The notes: generated by a model not told the origin, from the sequence alone. Counted from the stretch's first letter, positions 43,407 through 52,007 are shown. The stretch is DNA of 64,000 nt from Prochlorococcus sp. AG-388-E21 (GCA_003279855.1 QCGO01000004.1:107908-171907); one strand, 5' to 3'. Made by a program: numbers and translations.

Positions 43407-44414
43407 TTATTTTTCTGGACAGAACTTGTAATTAATTTCTTTTAAAGAAGACTTCGGTGATTGTGGTTTCCAAGGCGAAATAATTCTCATTTCTCCTTCA
43501 AAACATTCATATTCAATTTCTTCATCGATCCATCTATATTTTATTTTATTAATAATAAATAGATCCACAGGTTGTTTCTTTGCATTATCAACTTCTTGTT
43601 TAGTCACTAATACACACCAACCACTTTTATGACTCCCTTTTACCTCCACATATTTTGTTGATCCTGGTCTTTCGCACCTAATGTCGTAACCTAAATTTCT
43701 TTTATTGGAAACGTCAAATGTTGCATAGCCCTGAGATTTATAATGTTCAAAAGCTTTTTCCATAGCATAATTTTCTATGGCTATTTTAAGTTTTTGGTTA
43801 GTTATTATTCCCTGACCTTCAGATTCATTTCCATCTGATTCCTTATCTATTGTATGAGTGATTGCGAGGTTCTCAGCTTCAATAAGAGATGAATTATTTG
43901 AAGGTTTCCAATTTATTAAATCTGATAAATCTAAAGGAATTTCTTTTGGTATTTCCTTCGTTGTAAATTTAACTCCAAATGGTCTGAGATTATTTGCGCC
44001 ATTATCAAAACTCTCGACTTCTATTGCACCACAATAAATAAATTTGTTAGTTTTTCCTTTAGTCTTGTCAATTATTCTTGCAAATAATATTGATGGTTTT
44101 TCTTTATTAAGTAGGCAACTCATTTCTGGTGTATTTGTTGATCCGAATTTATTTGTTATTCCTGGTTGTTGACTTTCCCAGAAGAATTCTTTTTTGTTTT
44201 TAAAGAAATCTTTGTACTTTTGATTATTGGGCTTATCTTTTTTTTCGAGAGTTACGACTAATGCAAAGCAATTTAAAAATTCAGTTATACCTTTAAATCC
44301 ATCTATTCGTCCTTTTTCTAATCTTTGATTAATATCATCTCTGCTGTATTTGTTACCCACCACAAATAATTCTATTGGAAAATTATATTCAGAAATCTTT
44401 TTGCTTTCAGCCAT
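43407..44414 (-). CDS. DUF3427/DUF3883-like putative DNA-binding nuclease
   Basis: 335 residues from ATG 44414. The N-terminal ~140 residues (YSRDDINQRLEKGRIDGFKG, FFWESQQPGITNKFGS) resemble DUF3427, a module often joined to restriction-type helicases. The C-terminal ~120 residues (AIENYAMEKAFEHYKSQGY, GYDIRCERPGSTKYVEVKGS) resemble DUF3883, a PD-(D/E)xK-like fold with candidate active-site residues GYD and VEVKG. This pairing suggests a restriction-like defence enzyme, unproven here. It lies beside the recombinase. Confidence 0.55.
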   Translation of the reverse strand: MAESKKISEYNFPIELFVVGNKYSRDDINQRLEKGRIDGFKGITEFLNCFALVVTLEKKDKPNNQKYKDFFKNKKEFFWESQQPGITNKFGSTNTPEMSCLLNKEKPSILFARIIDKTKGKTNKFIYCGAIEVESFDNGANNLRPFGVKFTTKEIPKEIPLDLSDLINWKPSNNSSLIEAENLAITHTIDKESDGNESEGQGIITNQKLKIAIENYAMEKAFEHYKSQGYATFDVSNKRNLGYDIRCERPGSTKYVEVKGSHKSGWCVLVTKQEVDNAKKQPVDLFIINKIKYRWIDEEIEYECFEGEMRIISPWKPQSPKSSLKEINYKFCPEK

Positions 44415-44485
44415 CAAAAGTGATAATTTCTGCTTATTCTAAATCGAATGTCAATCAAGTTATTATTACTTGTGATGAGTGTGTT

Positions 44486-44662
44486 TTAAAGGTATAAGTG
44501 GTCTAAGGACTTGTCCCTTCCTGAGGACTTGAGCCTAGCGGTTTCAAGGTTAACCCCGCGCTCCTGCACACGAGTACAAAAACCTTTTTTATTAATGAAG
44601 ATTTCTTCTAAGACACTTAGCTTGCTGCTTAATGTAGCTTTTGTGCTTTGTGTCTTTGTCAT
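44486..44662 (-). CDS. Small basic protein downstream of the recombinase
   Basis: 58 residues from ATG 44662, 8 bp after the recombinase stop and on the same strand. It is rich in Lys, Arg, Ser and Thr (TKATLSSKLSVLEEIFINKK, ETARLKSSGRDKSL). The 3' half of the gene is clearly GC-richer than its surroundings (40 of 68 bases G or C in 44509-44576 by my count). Position and basic charge make it a candidate recombination directionality factor or accessory protein; no family match is claimed. Confidence 0.45.
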   Translation of the reverse strand: MTKTQSTKATLSSKLSVLEEIFINKKGFCTRVQERGVNLETARLKSSGRDKSLDHLYL

Positions 44663-44670
44663 TTAAAGAA

Positions 44671-46257
44671 CTATTCATCAAATAGGCTGATAGTTTCAGG
44701 ATTGCCTTTCTTCGAACCGAACTCAATATCGGTAAGTTCCTTAGTCCTCTTTCTTATATCTATCCTTTCATAAGTCTGCATGATTGTGGCTACTGAGTTA
44801 CCACATATTCGAGCTAATAAATAAGCATCAGTACCTCTCAAGATATGATTCTCGATAAATGTTGAACGCATTGAATATAAAGTGTAAGGACGATCAGAGA
44901 ATTTATGTCCTTTTAACTTTCCAGAAGACATTAGATAGTCACAAATAGATCTCCAATGCTGACCAATTTTTCTTTGATTAGGTTGTTTATATTCGTTATA
45001 GATTTGTGCAAAAACATATTCATCTCCTTTAATGGGTCGAGCTGTATGAGTCTTCACAAAGTCTCTCCATCTTTTAAATACATAACCTAAGTTGCAAGGT
45101 ATTTCTCTATAGTCTTGTGTCTTTGATCTCATGGTTGTGATGTAAGAAATAAGTCTTTCTTCTCGACCCCATTCATTACCTTCTGTAGCCCATTCAGATG
45201 GGTCTTTCAGGTCAGGTGCTTCCATATCAAAATCTCTTCCTTCTGCTTGTGCTTCGCCCATTACCTGCTCCCATTCTTCCTGAGCTTTGGTGTTTGAGAT
45301 TCTCCCAACATCAACAATTTCAACATTCTTCCACTTAAGTTTGCATATCTCTTCTGGACTCATACCAGAGTTTTTTGAAACTAATATCCAATGCCAAAAC
45401 ATGTTTCTAAACCATATACTTTTTGCTTCAGTTTTTCTATCAACTACGGTGACTTCTTTTTTGAATTGATTTGATGATTGTAATTTCGATGGTTCATAAG
45501 CATCTTTTCTCCATACATCTCGGACATAATCAATAATGGTTTTCCAATCTTCAGCATTGATCGCTGGATTAGCATTTCTATCTGATTGCCTGACTTCAAT
45601 CTTTGGTAAAAATTGTCCATCAAGCCAGAGCCGAGCTGGGATAAATTTATATTTGACTAAATAGGATTTAATGAACTCACCAAGTATCGAAAGCTCTCTT
45701 TGAATTAATATTCTTTTATCCGTATCTTTCAGACGAAAAATACAATAATCATCAAATGTCGTTTCGTTTATTTGAGAGGTCATTGTGATCTTTTTCCAAT
45801 TCAAATAACCTCTTATTTTCTTACAGCAATTCATCTTATGGTCGTAGCTATTTTGAGCGAATGCTCCTGCATCTACCCTTTTGAGTTGTTGATCTAACCA
45901 ATCTTCCATTGCTTTATCTATAGTCATTTTCGGACTATCTTTTTTTTGCTCTGATCTGAATAATCTTTCTTTATCTCTTTGTAGTTTCTCTTCTCTAGCT
46001 AAAAGGTTGAGAGGATCAATATTTATTAGAGTTTTAGGTTTAGCGGCTAAATCTTGTGCTAATTCAATAGCTATTTGAGGAACTAATGCGATAGCTTCCT
46101 CCATTGTTTTAGCTTCTAATATATGCTTCGTTCTATAGTTTCTACTACTATTATCCCATTCACGATATACATAATTGCCAACGGAAGTTCCTGAGGCAAA
46201 ACGAACTACTGTTCCTCTCCCATTAAGGACAGTCTGTTTCTCTGCAATCTTTGGCAC
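44671..46257 (-). CDS. Tyrosine recombinase (integrase) of E1
   Basis: 528 residues, GTG start. An N-terminal arm-type and core-binding region (about 1-240) is followed by the catalytic domain. The C-terminal box reads TLYSMRSTFIENHIL (Tyr in place of the usual His, then the second Arg), then CGNSVATIMQTYERID with the nucleophile Tyr; Asn replaces His in the GHS motif. At the usual first-Arg box the sequence is SGMSPEEICKLKW, where Arg appears replaced by Ser. Some of these variants occur in known phage-type integrases. It reads away from its attachment site. Confidence 0.8.
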   Translation of the reverse strand: MPKIAEKQTVLNGRGTVVRFASGTSVGNYVYREWDNSSRNYRTKHILEAKTMEEAIALVPQIAIELAQDLAAKPKTLINIDPLNLLAREEKLQRDKERLFRSEQKKDSPKMTIDKAMEDWLDQQLKRVDAGAFAQNSYDHKMNCCKKIRGYLNWKKITMTSQINETTFDDYCIFRLKDTDKRILIQRELSILGEFIKSYLVKYKFIPARLWLDGQFLPKIEVRQSDRNANPAINAEDWKTIIDYVRDVWRKDAYEPSKLQSSNQFKKEVTVVDRKTEAKSIWFRNMFWHWILVSKNSGMSPEEICKLKWKNVEIVDVGRISNTKAQEEWEQVMGEAQAEGRDFDMEAPDLKDPSEWATEGNEWGREERLISYITTMRSKTQDYREIPCNLGYVFKRWRDFVKTHTARPIKGDEYVFAQIYNEYKQPNQRKIGQHWRSICDYLMSSGKLKGHKFSDRPYTLYSMRSTFIENHILRGTDAYLLARICGNSVATIMQTYERIDIRKRTKELTDIEFGSKKGNPETISLFDE

Positions 46258-46296
46258 GAGTTAAAAAATAAGCAACTATTAAAAAGATATACTATT

Positions 46297-46510
46297 TGCT
46301 GGTATGGTGCTGGTATGAGGCGTATAAAATATCAAAAAACCTAGTTATATGAAGCTGGTACATGGTTCATTAGCCAAAAATTTTCTTCAGTCATAGTAAG
46401 GGATCTCAGCGATTTTTAAAGCTTGCAAAAAGGTTTACTCAAACTTTTTAGGTTATAAATTCATTATCCATCAAAGTACCTTTTTAGGAAAGTGATGGGT
46501 GGTATGGGGG
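46297..46510. other. Attachment junction J2 (E1 / E2)
   Basis: Left of the core are tandem TGCTGGTATGG (46297-46307) and TGCTGGTATGA (46308-46318), matching the other end of E1. The core is 46366-46397. Right of it, TTTACTCAAACTTT (46434-46447) is nearly the inverse of the AAGTTTGG repeats at J3, J4 and J5. The class B left-end block (TCATTATCCATCAAAGT then TTTAGGAAAGTGA) follows at 46460-46510. Nothing else is seen up to 46655. Confidence 0.7.
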
Positions 46511-46655
46511 GTTAAAACAGTTTTGATCAATTAAAGTTGTTTAAAAAAAATTTATTGCCAACTTAAATCTCTCTTAAACAGTGGAAATTAAAATTCAGGA
46601 ATCTGCATTACTTTAACGCTTTAAGGTTTGGAGATATAAAAAACAAAATATAATA

Positions 46656-46910
46656 ATGAAATTAGAAAATTTTCCTCCACGCAATCGTGATGCTCAAAAA
46701 AAAGAGATTGAAAATTTAAAAAATATCCAGAAAGAAAGATTCAAAAGTAAAGATAAATCTTATTTGGATGATTCGGAATTTATTGAAAATTACAATAACG
46801 CACTTAAATCACCCCAATCAAGAAGATTGTATAAAAACCTAGAAAATAATGATCAGCTAAATACGGTTAAAGTACAAGATATTTTGTCTTTAGATAAAAT
46901 TTCTTTTTAG
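46656..46910 (+). CDS. Small hypothetical protein
   Basis: 84 residues, strongly charged and helical (RDAQKKEIENLKNIQKERFK). No membrane or signal segment. Not recognised. Confidence 0.5.
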   Translation: MKLENFPPRNRDAQKKEIENLKNIQKERFKSKDKSYLDDSEFIENYNNALKSPQSRRLYKNLENNDQLNTVKVQDILSLDKISF

Positions 46911-47098
46911 GGATTACTTGCTAAACAATTATGAGTCGAATTGTTTTAAACAAATTTATTTTTTAATTAATTTTTCCTTAATCTTGGCATCTTAGCTTTT
47001 AAAAGTCTTCTTTATTTTCACGCCTTAAATATTGAAGACAAACCATTTAAAGCAATAAATGATTTTAAAAATTCACTTTTATAAATCAGATTTTATTT

Positions 47099-47254
47099 AT
47101 GCATCCAAGTAAAGTAATCAAAGATCCAAAAATCAATGACACTTATTACGATCCAGATCTAGATAAGCTTTATCAATATGTCAAACTTGGCGACTATCCG
47201 CCTGAATGGGTCGAAACAAGTATTGAGGTAAATGATGAAAACTATTTTGTTTAG
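47099..47254 (+). CDS. Small hypothetical protein
   Basis: 51 residues from ATG 47099: KVIKDPKINDTYYDPDLDKL, then YPPEWVETSIEV. The aromatic and acidic pattern looks like a real small protein rather than random sequence. Convergent with tatA, 37 bp apart. Confidence 0.45.
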   Translation: MHPSKVIKDPKINDTYYDPDLDKLYQYVKLGDYPPEWVETSIEVNDENYFV

Positions 47255-47291
47255 ATGGCTAATATATCTTAAAAAAACGATTTAATTGACT

Positions 47292-47561
47292 TTAATCGTC
47301 ATCATCTTCATCCTCATCAATATTGGCAGTTATTAAACTATTTTCTGAAAAAACTTCAGAACCATCATTTATTACTTCTTCGTCAGTTTCTTTAACTGCC
47401 TTCTCAATTTCTTTTTGAAACTCTCCAGAAGCTTGTTGCAAGCTTTTCAATGTTTTTCCAATTGAACGTCCTAGTTCTGGTAGCTTTTTAGGTCCAAATA
47501 TTAAAAGAGCTAAAACAAAAATTACAGCAATTTCTGGAATTCCAACACCAAATATATTCAT
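47292..47561 (-). CDS. tatA: Twin-arginine translocase subunit TatA
   Basis: 89 residues: an N-terminal membrane helix (IPEIAVIFVLALLIFGPKKLPELG, with the family FGPKKLPELG hinge), an amphipathic helix, and an acidic Asp/Glu tail. It forms the pore-forming component of the Tat pathway that exports folded proteins. It lies 31 bp downstream of phoX, whose product carries a Tat signal, so it is probably a dedicated copy. Confidence 0.9.
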   Translation of the reverse strand: MNIFGVGIPEIAVIFVLALLIFGPKKLPELGRSIGKTLKSLQQASGEFQKEIEKAVKETDEEVINDGSEVFSENSLITANIDEDEDDDD

Positions 47562-47592
47562 GTTTTCTGCCTAATTGTTTTGTTTTTATACA

Positions 47593-49401
47593 TTATCCAA
47601 TTGCTCTTCCATTATTTCTTGTGATGGCAATAACTGTAGACCTTGGAACGCTATTACCTCCATCAGGGAAATGACAACTATCTGGATTTTTTTCTCCAGG
47701 ATGTTGTACACCTACAAACATTGTCTTCTTATCAGAACTCCAAGTTATGCCAGTAATTTCACATTCCTTGGGACCAACAAGAAATCTACTAATTTCTCCT
47801 GTCCTTGGATTTGCACAAAGCATTTGATTATTTCCCATTCCTGCAAATTTTCCAGAATTACTATATTTACCATCTGTCTGAATCCACAAATTGCCTTTAG
47901 AGTCAAAGGCGATCCCATCAGGCGAATTAAACATATTATCTTTGTTTATATTTTCTGAACCTTTGTATAATCCTTCTGCTGTTTCAGGATTTCCAGCCAT
48001 TACAAAAAGATCCCATTTGAAATCTACTGATGCATGATCTGAATTGCTAGGTGTCCATCTAACTATCTGTCCGTAAGGATTATTTTCTCTTGGATTTACT
48101 GCGTTAATTGGTTGATTATCTTTAACTCCTCTATTTTTGTTATTGGTTAAGGCACAGTATGCTTCTACTTTTTTGGGATTAACAGCGACCCACTCAGGTC
48201 TATCCATAGTTGTAGCTCCAACTTTAGTAGCTGCGAGTCGTGTGAAAATTGCGATTTCAGGCTCACTCATTCCAGATTCTTTTAAATTTATCCATTTACC
48301 TGTTCCATCATCATTAAAAACAGCAACAAATAACTCTCCCTCAGTTAATAAATCGTAGTTAGAAGAAGCACCTTTTTTATATTTTCCTTTGGATACGAAC
48401 TTATATAGATGCTCACCTCGTTCATCATCTCCCATATAAGCAACAACTTGTCCATTTTTAGAAATAGATACTTCACAATTCTCATGCTTAAACCTACCCA
48501 TTGCAGTATGTTTCCTTGGCATTGATTGTGGCTTTGAAGGGTCAATTTCAGTTATGTATCCGTGCCTATTAACTTCGTTTGGATTCTTAACTAAATCAAA
48601 TCTATCTTGATTCATAACCCAGTTATAACCTTTGTCTTTTGTCTTTAGACCATACCTTGCTTGCTCTGGGGGAATAGAGGCGGATGGATTGGAAGGTGAA
48701 GAAAAGTAACCATGAAAATTTTCCTCGCAAGCTAGATAAGTTCCCCATGGAGTTCTGCCGTTCCCACAATTATTGAAAGTACCTTTTGCAACTTTTCCGG
48801 TTAGATCCTCATCAGTTTTCATTAAATAGAACCCAGCTGCTGGTCCATCTAAAGCTATTTTGGTATCACCTGTAATTTTTCTGTTGTAAAGTGAATCTTT
48901 TTTTATTTTCCATTTTCCTAATTTCTTTTCTATTTCAAAAATAGAAACTCCATGCGAAGCAATTCCTTTGCGTACGTCATCAGATGTTTCTGGTAATCCG
49001 CTAGCTCTATTTCCATAAATTATTTTCCTATTGCAATATTCATTATTGACTGCAAGAATTGATTTCCCCTCAATATCAAAGAGGCTCATGCCATCATTAT
49101 TATCCCCAAAAGACCCTTCCTGAGATTCTCCTGTTCCTCGTGTTATTTGATCAAAATCATCAACTCCGCTCCATAATGGATCACCCCATGATGCAACTTT
49201 ATGCCAACTAAATCCTTTTGGAAGAGTAATTGTATCTTTACCATTAGCTGGCACAGGATTAAAACTTATACCATTAAAACCACTTGAGAAACTAGTTGCT
49301 TTCGCAGGACCAATTGTCGCAGCTATAAATGCTCCAGAGCCTAAAGCAAATGAACCTTGCAAAAATTTTCTTCTTGAAACAACATCATTAAAATCAGCCA
49401 C
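47593..49401 (-). CDS. phoX: PhoX-type alkaline phosphatase (DUF839), Tat-exported
   Basis: 602 residues, GTG start. The twin-arginine signal SRRKFLQGSFALGSGAFIAA lies at residues 9-28. The body has PhoX/DUF839 blocks (WGTYLACEENFHGYF, RYGLKTKDKGYNWVM, MGRFKHENCEVSI, SPDGIAFDSKGNLWIQTDG, GVQHPGE). PhoX releases phosphate from organic esters in the periplasm with Ca and Fe cofactors. Carriage on a mobile element would extend phosphorus scavenging. It is followed by tatA. Confidence 0.88.
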   Translation of the reverse strand: MADFNDVVSRRKFLQGSFALGSGAFIAATIGPAKATSFSSGFNGISFNPVPANGKDTITLPKGFSWHKVASWGDPLWSGVDDFDQITRGTGESQEGSFGDNNDGMSLFDIEGKSILAVNNEYCNRKIIYGNRASGLPETSDDVRKGIASHGVSIFEIEKKLGKWKIKKDSLYNRKITGDTKIALDGPAAGFYLMKTDEDLTGKVAKGTFNNCGNGRTPWGTYLACEENFHGYFSSPSNPSASIPPEQARYGLKTKDKGYNWVMNQDRFDLVKNPNEVNRHGYITEIDPSKPQSMPRKHTAMGRFKHENCEVSISKNGQVVAYMGDDERGEHLYKFVSKGKYKKGASSNYDLLTEGELFVAVFNDDGTGKWINLKESGMSEPEIAIFTRLAATKVGATTMDRPEWVAVNPKKVEAYCALTNNKNRGVKDNQPINAVNPRENNPYGQIVRWTPSNSDHASVDFKWDLFVMAGNPETAEGLYKGSENINKDNMFNSPDGIAFDSKGNLWIQTDGKYSNSGKFAGMGNNQMLCANPRTGEISRFLVGPKECEITGITWSSDKKTMFVGVQHPGEKNPDSCHFPDGGNSVPRSTVIAITRNNGRAIG

Positions 49402-49436
49402 AACATAAAAGTGATAACTAATTTAAAAATTGTTCT

Positions 49437-49458
49437 CTAGGGTTAAATTGAATTTAAG
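49437..49458 (-). promoter_or_regulatory. Possible Pho box upstream of phoX
   Basis: On the minus strand, CTTAAATT-CAA-TTTAACCC-TAG: two 8-nt repeats in 11-nt steps resembling the cyanobacterial Pho box (CTTAACCT-like repeats). It lies about 40-57 nt upstream of the phoX start. It is degenerate and AT-rich, so chance similarity is possible. Confidence 0.4.
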
Positions 49459-49625
49459 TAATGTATAAATTTTGATTAGCATTAGTAAATAAAGATACGG
49501 AGCTAAAATTTTTTTAATAATTAATTGACATTCAAATTTTTTTAATTATTTTAATCAAAAAAAATCTTTAACTTCTCCTTAAGAAAATTGCCTTATAAGT
49601 TAATTATGTATAAAAACTTTTGACT

Positions 49626-49943
49626 ATGAAAAAACTTCTTTTAATAGTATTTTCTTTATCTTTTCTGTCCTCATGCAGTAATGATAAAGATTTTTTAGTT
49701 ACCAAAGAAAATGCATTAATTAGTTGCGGTGGGAAATCTCGTATTATCGAAAATGAAAATGAAGAGATAATTAATACAGAAGTTAAGGATTTAATAGATG
49801 GAATAGGTAAGTATGTGGAATTTACAGTTGTAGAGACTGATAAGAAAGGCGGAAAATATAGAATTATTAATTGTTTTCCAAGTGAAGAACCACAAGATTC
49901 AATAATAAAAACTATAAAAACAAATTATAAATTGAATAATTAA
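49626..49943 (+). CDS. Putative lipoprotein
   Basis: 106 residues from ATG 49626. Signal peptide with lipobox LSSC at the cleavage site (KLLLIVFSLSFLSSC). The mature part has two more Cys (near 36 and 86) and a charged C-terminus. Divergent from phoX. Function unknown. Confidence 0.6.
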   Translation: MKKLLLIVFSLSFLSSCSNDKDFLVTKENALISCGGKSRIIENENEEIINTEVKDLIDGIGKYVEFTVVETDKKGGKYRIINCFPSEEPQDSIIKTIKTNYKLNN

Positions 49944-50000
49944 AAGATTTTTTGGAGTGAGGGACTTGCATTTAAAGAAAATAAAGGGAATATAAAGAAA

Positions 50001-50195
50001 ATGATAATTCCAATGGAATCAATTAAAACCCCAAAAAGAATTATTAAGAAACAGCTTAAAAATGTTAATAAAGCAATTATTGAAATTGCAGAAATGAAAT
50101 TTGTAAATATTGAAGAAAAAGAAGAAAAATTAGACGCTCTTGTTTTTTTGAAGAATCAAATATTGAGGAAGGCTGAGAAGTTAGAAATAAAATAA
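50001..50195 (+). CDS. Small hypothetical protein
   Basis: 64 residues, highly basic and helical (KTPKRIIKKQLKNVNKAIIE), with a heptad-like C-terminal half. Not recognised. Confidence 0.45.
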   Translation: MIIPMESIKTPKRIIKKQLKNVNKAIIEIAEMKFVNIEEKEEKLDALVFLKNQILRKAEKLEIK

Positions 50196-50223
50196 CTACA
50201 TAATTGTAGATATTGAATCGTTA

Positions 50224-50466
50224 CTATTTTGTATCAGCTACATTCTTAAAGAAATCACAATAAGTCATCAATTCTGATTCAGTTTCAATTTTGAGATTTA
50301 AATCATTAATTGCCTTCTTAGTATCAATTCTGTAACCATACCAATCCAGACAAATTTCTCTTTGCCTTTGGGTGTCAGAAATCTCAGGAGTATCTAATTT
50401 ATTCGATGTATTGGCACAACCCCATATCAAAGTCATAAAGGGGATAAATAAAATTAAGCGTTTCAT
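50224..50466 (-). CDS. Putative small lipoprotein
   Basis: 80 residues. Signal and lipobox LIWGC at residues 13-17. The mature part ends LKIETESELMTYCDFFKN, similar in form to the small proteins at 38620 and 54847. Starts immediately after the stop of the 127-aa gene. Confidence 0.55.
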   Translation of the reverse strand: MKRLILFIPFMTLIWGCANTSNKLDTPEISDTQRQREICLDWYGYRIDTKKAINDLNLKIETESELMTYCDFFKNVADTK

Positions 50467-50850
50467 TTATTCCCACGTGGTCATATCAGTAGTGCCTTGA
50501 GATCTTTGCATCCAAGAATACTTCCAAGTCCCATTTACATTTTTAAAAATGCAAGTATAAGTTGAAAGATCTTTATTTTGATTTCCTTTATAACTGAAGA
50601 TTTCATTTAAAGTAAAAACTGCGTAAGCTATCTCACCGTAAATTTCAATTTTGTGGGTTTTGATTAGTTCTGATGATTCTGCAACTAAGTCTTTACTATC
50701 AAACATTCCCACTAATCCCTTAGCAGATATTGGATTTCCACTTGGTCTTACAGCTAAAAAATCCTCAGTTACGTTTGGTATTAGAAAAGAAGAATCTTCA
50801 CTGGTTGCATAACCATTAATTAAATCTTCTATGGCTTTAGTATTTGACAT
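50467..50850 (-). CDS. NTF2-like (SnoaL/DUF4440-type) protein
   Basis: 127 residues. The sequence VRPSGNPISAKGLVGMFDSKD, IYGEIAYAVFTLNEIFSYKG and VNGTWKYSWMQRSQ follows the cone-shaped NTF2-like fold pattern, used by many enzymes and binding proteins. No catalytic set can be named. Followed directly by the lipoprotein gene. Confidence 0.55.
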   Translation of the reverse strand: MSNTKAIEDLINGYATSEDSSFLIPNVTEDFLAVRPSGNPISAKGLVGMFDSKDLVAESSELIKTHKIEIYGEIAYAVFTLNEIFSYKGNQNKDLSTYTCIFKNVNGTWKYSWMQRSQGTTDMTTWE

Positions 50851-50900
50851 TAAAAAAGGAGCTAATGCCCCTTATTTTAGATCGACTGTCAATCAATAAA

Positions 50901-51326
50901 AAGTTTGGATAAAGTTTGGATAAAAAATTACGATTCCTTGAGATCCCAGTTATAGCTAGTCGCGCTCACTCTTCATTAGCCAGTAGCTGGGTTCAGTTAT
51001 ATCAGTCATTTTGAAGAAGGTTACAAATCGTGAATGAATCGTGAATGAAATTGGTATCCAAGCTCTGTCGATCTGAGCTTATCTCGATTCTATTTTTTAA
51101 TCTTATCGAAAAGAATCAACCGAAGAAAGTTTAAAAAATAATCAAAGCCAATATAGTTACAGATCGCTGATGGCAGATTTTTATTTTAATTCTCAAGAAT
51201 CAGCTACTATTGAGAAAGCTAGTCATAGTTAGGGTTTTAAGCTATAAAGACTAGCTCCTATTCACGATGGAATCAAAAACTATTCACGATTATCGTAAAG
51301 AACCTTGTCATAGACCTATTCGCGAT
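50901..51326. other. Attachment junction J3 (E2 / E3, class A left end)
   Basis: Left arms AAGTTTGGATA occur at 50901-50911 and 50912-50922. The core at 50972-51000 reads ATAACTGAA rather than ATGACTGAA in the coding sense, so this copy has lost the start codon. Right arms ATCGTGAATGA occur at 51027-51037 and 51038-51048, with inverse copies CTATTCACGAT at 51258-51268 and 51280-51290 and CTATTCGCGAT at 51316-51326. No gene is seen between 50851 and 51358. Confidence 0.7.
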
Positions 51327-51358
51327 AACTCTGATAACAACTACGAACTAGATGCTAA

Positions 51359-51538
51359 TCAAACTCTCACGCTTTTCTCGAGCTGATTAAGGAGGAGCTG
51401 GAGTTGTTTGTCGCTTAACCAGACTTGAATAGATTCATTACCTACTTCACCTTGTACTTCGTAATGTGGGAAGTGAACGAGGTGTGACCTCACTTTCTTC
51501 CCATTCTTGATGTGTTTGAGCTTTTCTACTGAGGTCAT
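51359..51538 (-). CDS. Small left-end protein of E3
   Basis: 59 residues from ATG 51538: SVEKLKHIKNGKKVRSHLVH, then a short acidic stretch and QLQLLLNQLEKSVRV. It overlaps the stop of the upstream 105-aa gene by 4 bp (ATGA). It occupies the same place as the four-Cys gene of E1 but is unrelated in sequence. Confidence 0.5.
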   Translation of the reverse strand: MTSVEKLKHIKNGKKVRSHLVHFPHYEVQGEVGNESIQVWLSDKQLQLLLNQLEKSVRV

Positions 51539-51852
51539 TTGCTCTTTAAAAGGATAGCTCTAGCTTTGTTCCATCTATGCTCAAAAGACTCCTCTCTGCT
51601 TGATTCCTCTATCTGATTGCCGTACTTGTCTACACCGTTGTAGTAGTCGTTTAGAACGTAGTTAACGAAGGGTTCGACAGCTTGGCTCTTTGATTTAAGA
51701 AGCTTTGTGAACGCTTCCTTCGACCTCTCAAGCTTGTCTCTCTTTAGGTTTTGAATCCATGAAGAACCTTGGTGATGATAGATAAGAACCTTCACTACTT
51801 CGTCGTAGGAAAGCCACGGATGAGCGTCTTTAATTTCTTGTGTTCTGTTCAT
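51535..51852 (-). CDS. Left-end conserved protein, copy 2
   Basis: 105 residues, close paralogue of the 104-aa protein at 35003-35317 (same AHPWLSYDEVVKVLIYHHQG start and LERSKEAFTKLLKSKS). Preceded by the same conserved upstream block. Its presence at two class A left ends supports a role in the element's own life cycle. Function unknown. Confidence 0.7.
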   Translation of the reverse strand: MNRTQEIKDAHPWLSYDEVVKVLIYHHQGSSWIQNLKRDKLERSKEAFTKLLKSKSQAVEPFVNYVLNDYYNGVDKYGNQIEESSREESFEHRWNKARAILLKSK

Positions 51853-51867
51853 TTGTTTAGGTTTTAA

Positions 51868-51965
51868 TTGTTTAGTTATGTCTGTGTGATTTCGATGGGG
51901 TGGTACGGGGGTATCTCCTTGCCGCGTGTATATGTAAACCCCAAGAGACTTTTCTATTATTTTTT
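51868..51965 (-). repeat. Conserved upstream block, copy 2
   Basis: Nearly identical to 35340-35440: TTTCGATGGGGTGGTACGGG, GGTATCTCCTTGCCGCG and AACCCCAAGAGACTTTTC. It precedes the 105-aa gene in the same orientation as copy 1 precedes the 104-aa gene. Confidence 0.55.
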
Positions 51966-52007
51966 TTCGGAATTTTTAGAGGTTATAAATAAGCGCAGGT
52001 AATAGTT

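Larger units (their letters stand above)
34344..46397. mobile_element. Element E1, ~12 kb integrative element with recombinase
   Basis: Bounded by core copies at 34344-34380 and 46366-46397, with the same 11-bp arm unit TGCTGGTATG(G/A) in tandem pairs just inside both ends. The tyrosine recombinase gene lies at the right end, 109 bp from the core. Contents: two left-end genes, a leftward set of secreted and membrane proteins, a rightward set of small proteins, a putative nuclease and the recombinase. It resembles the integrative elements described in Prochlorococcus islands, except that those I know of use tRNA genes. Confidence 0.75.
46366..51000. mobile_element. Element E2, ~4.6 kb, phosphatase cargo, no recombinase
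   Basis: Lies between cores at 46366-46397 and 50972-51000. The left arm TTTACTCAAACTTT and right arms AAGTTTGGATA (twice, 50901-50922) are near-inverses, supporting a single unit. It holds phoX-tatA, two lipoproteins and small proteins. It has no recombinase gene, so movement would need one supplied in trans. Confidence 0.6.

Noticed and set aside
44509..44576. GC-rich island as a tRNA or structured RNA gene
   Set aside because: No cloverleaf can be drawn and the presumed T-arm loop is far too long; a 58-codon leftward gene directly behind the recombinase explains the sequence.
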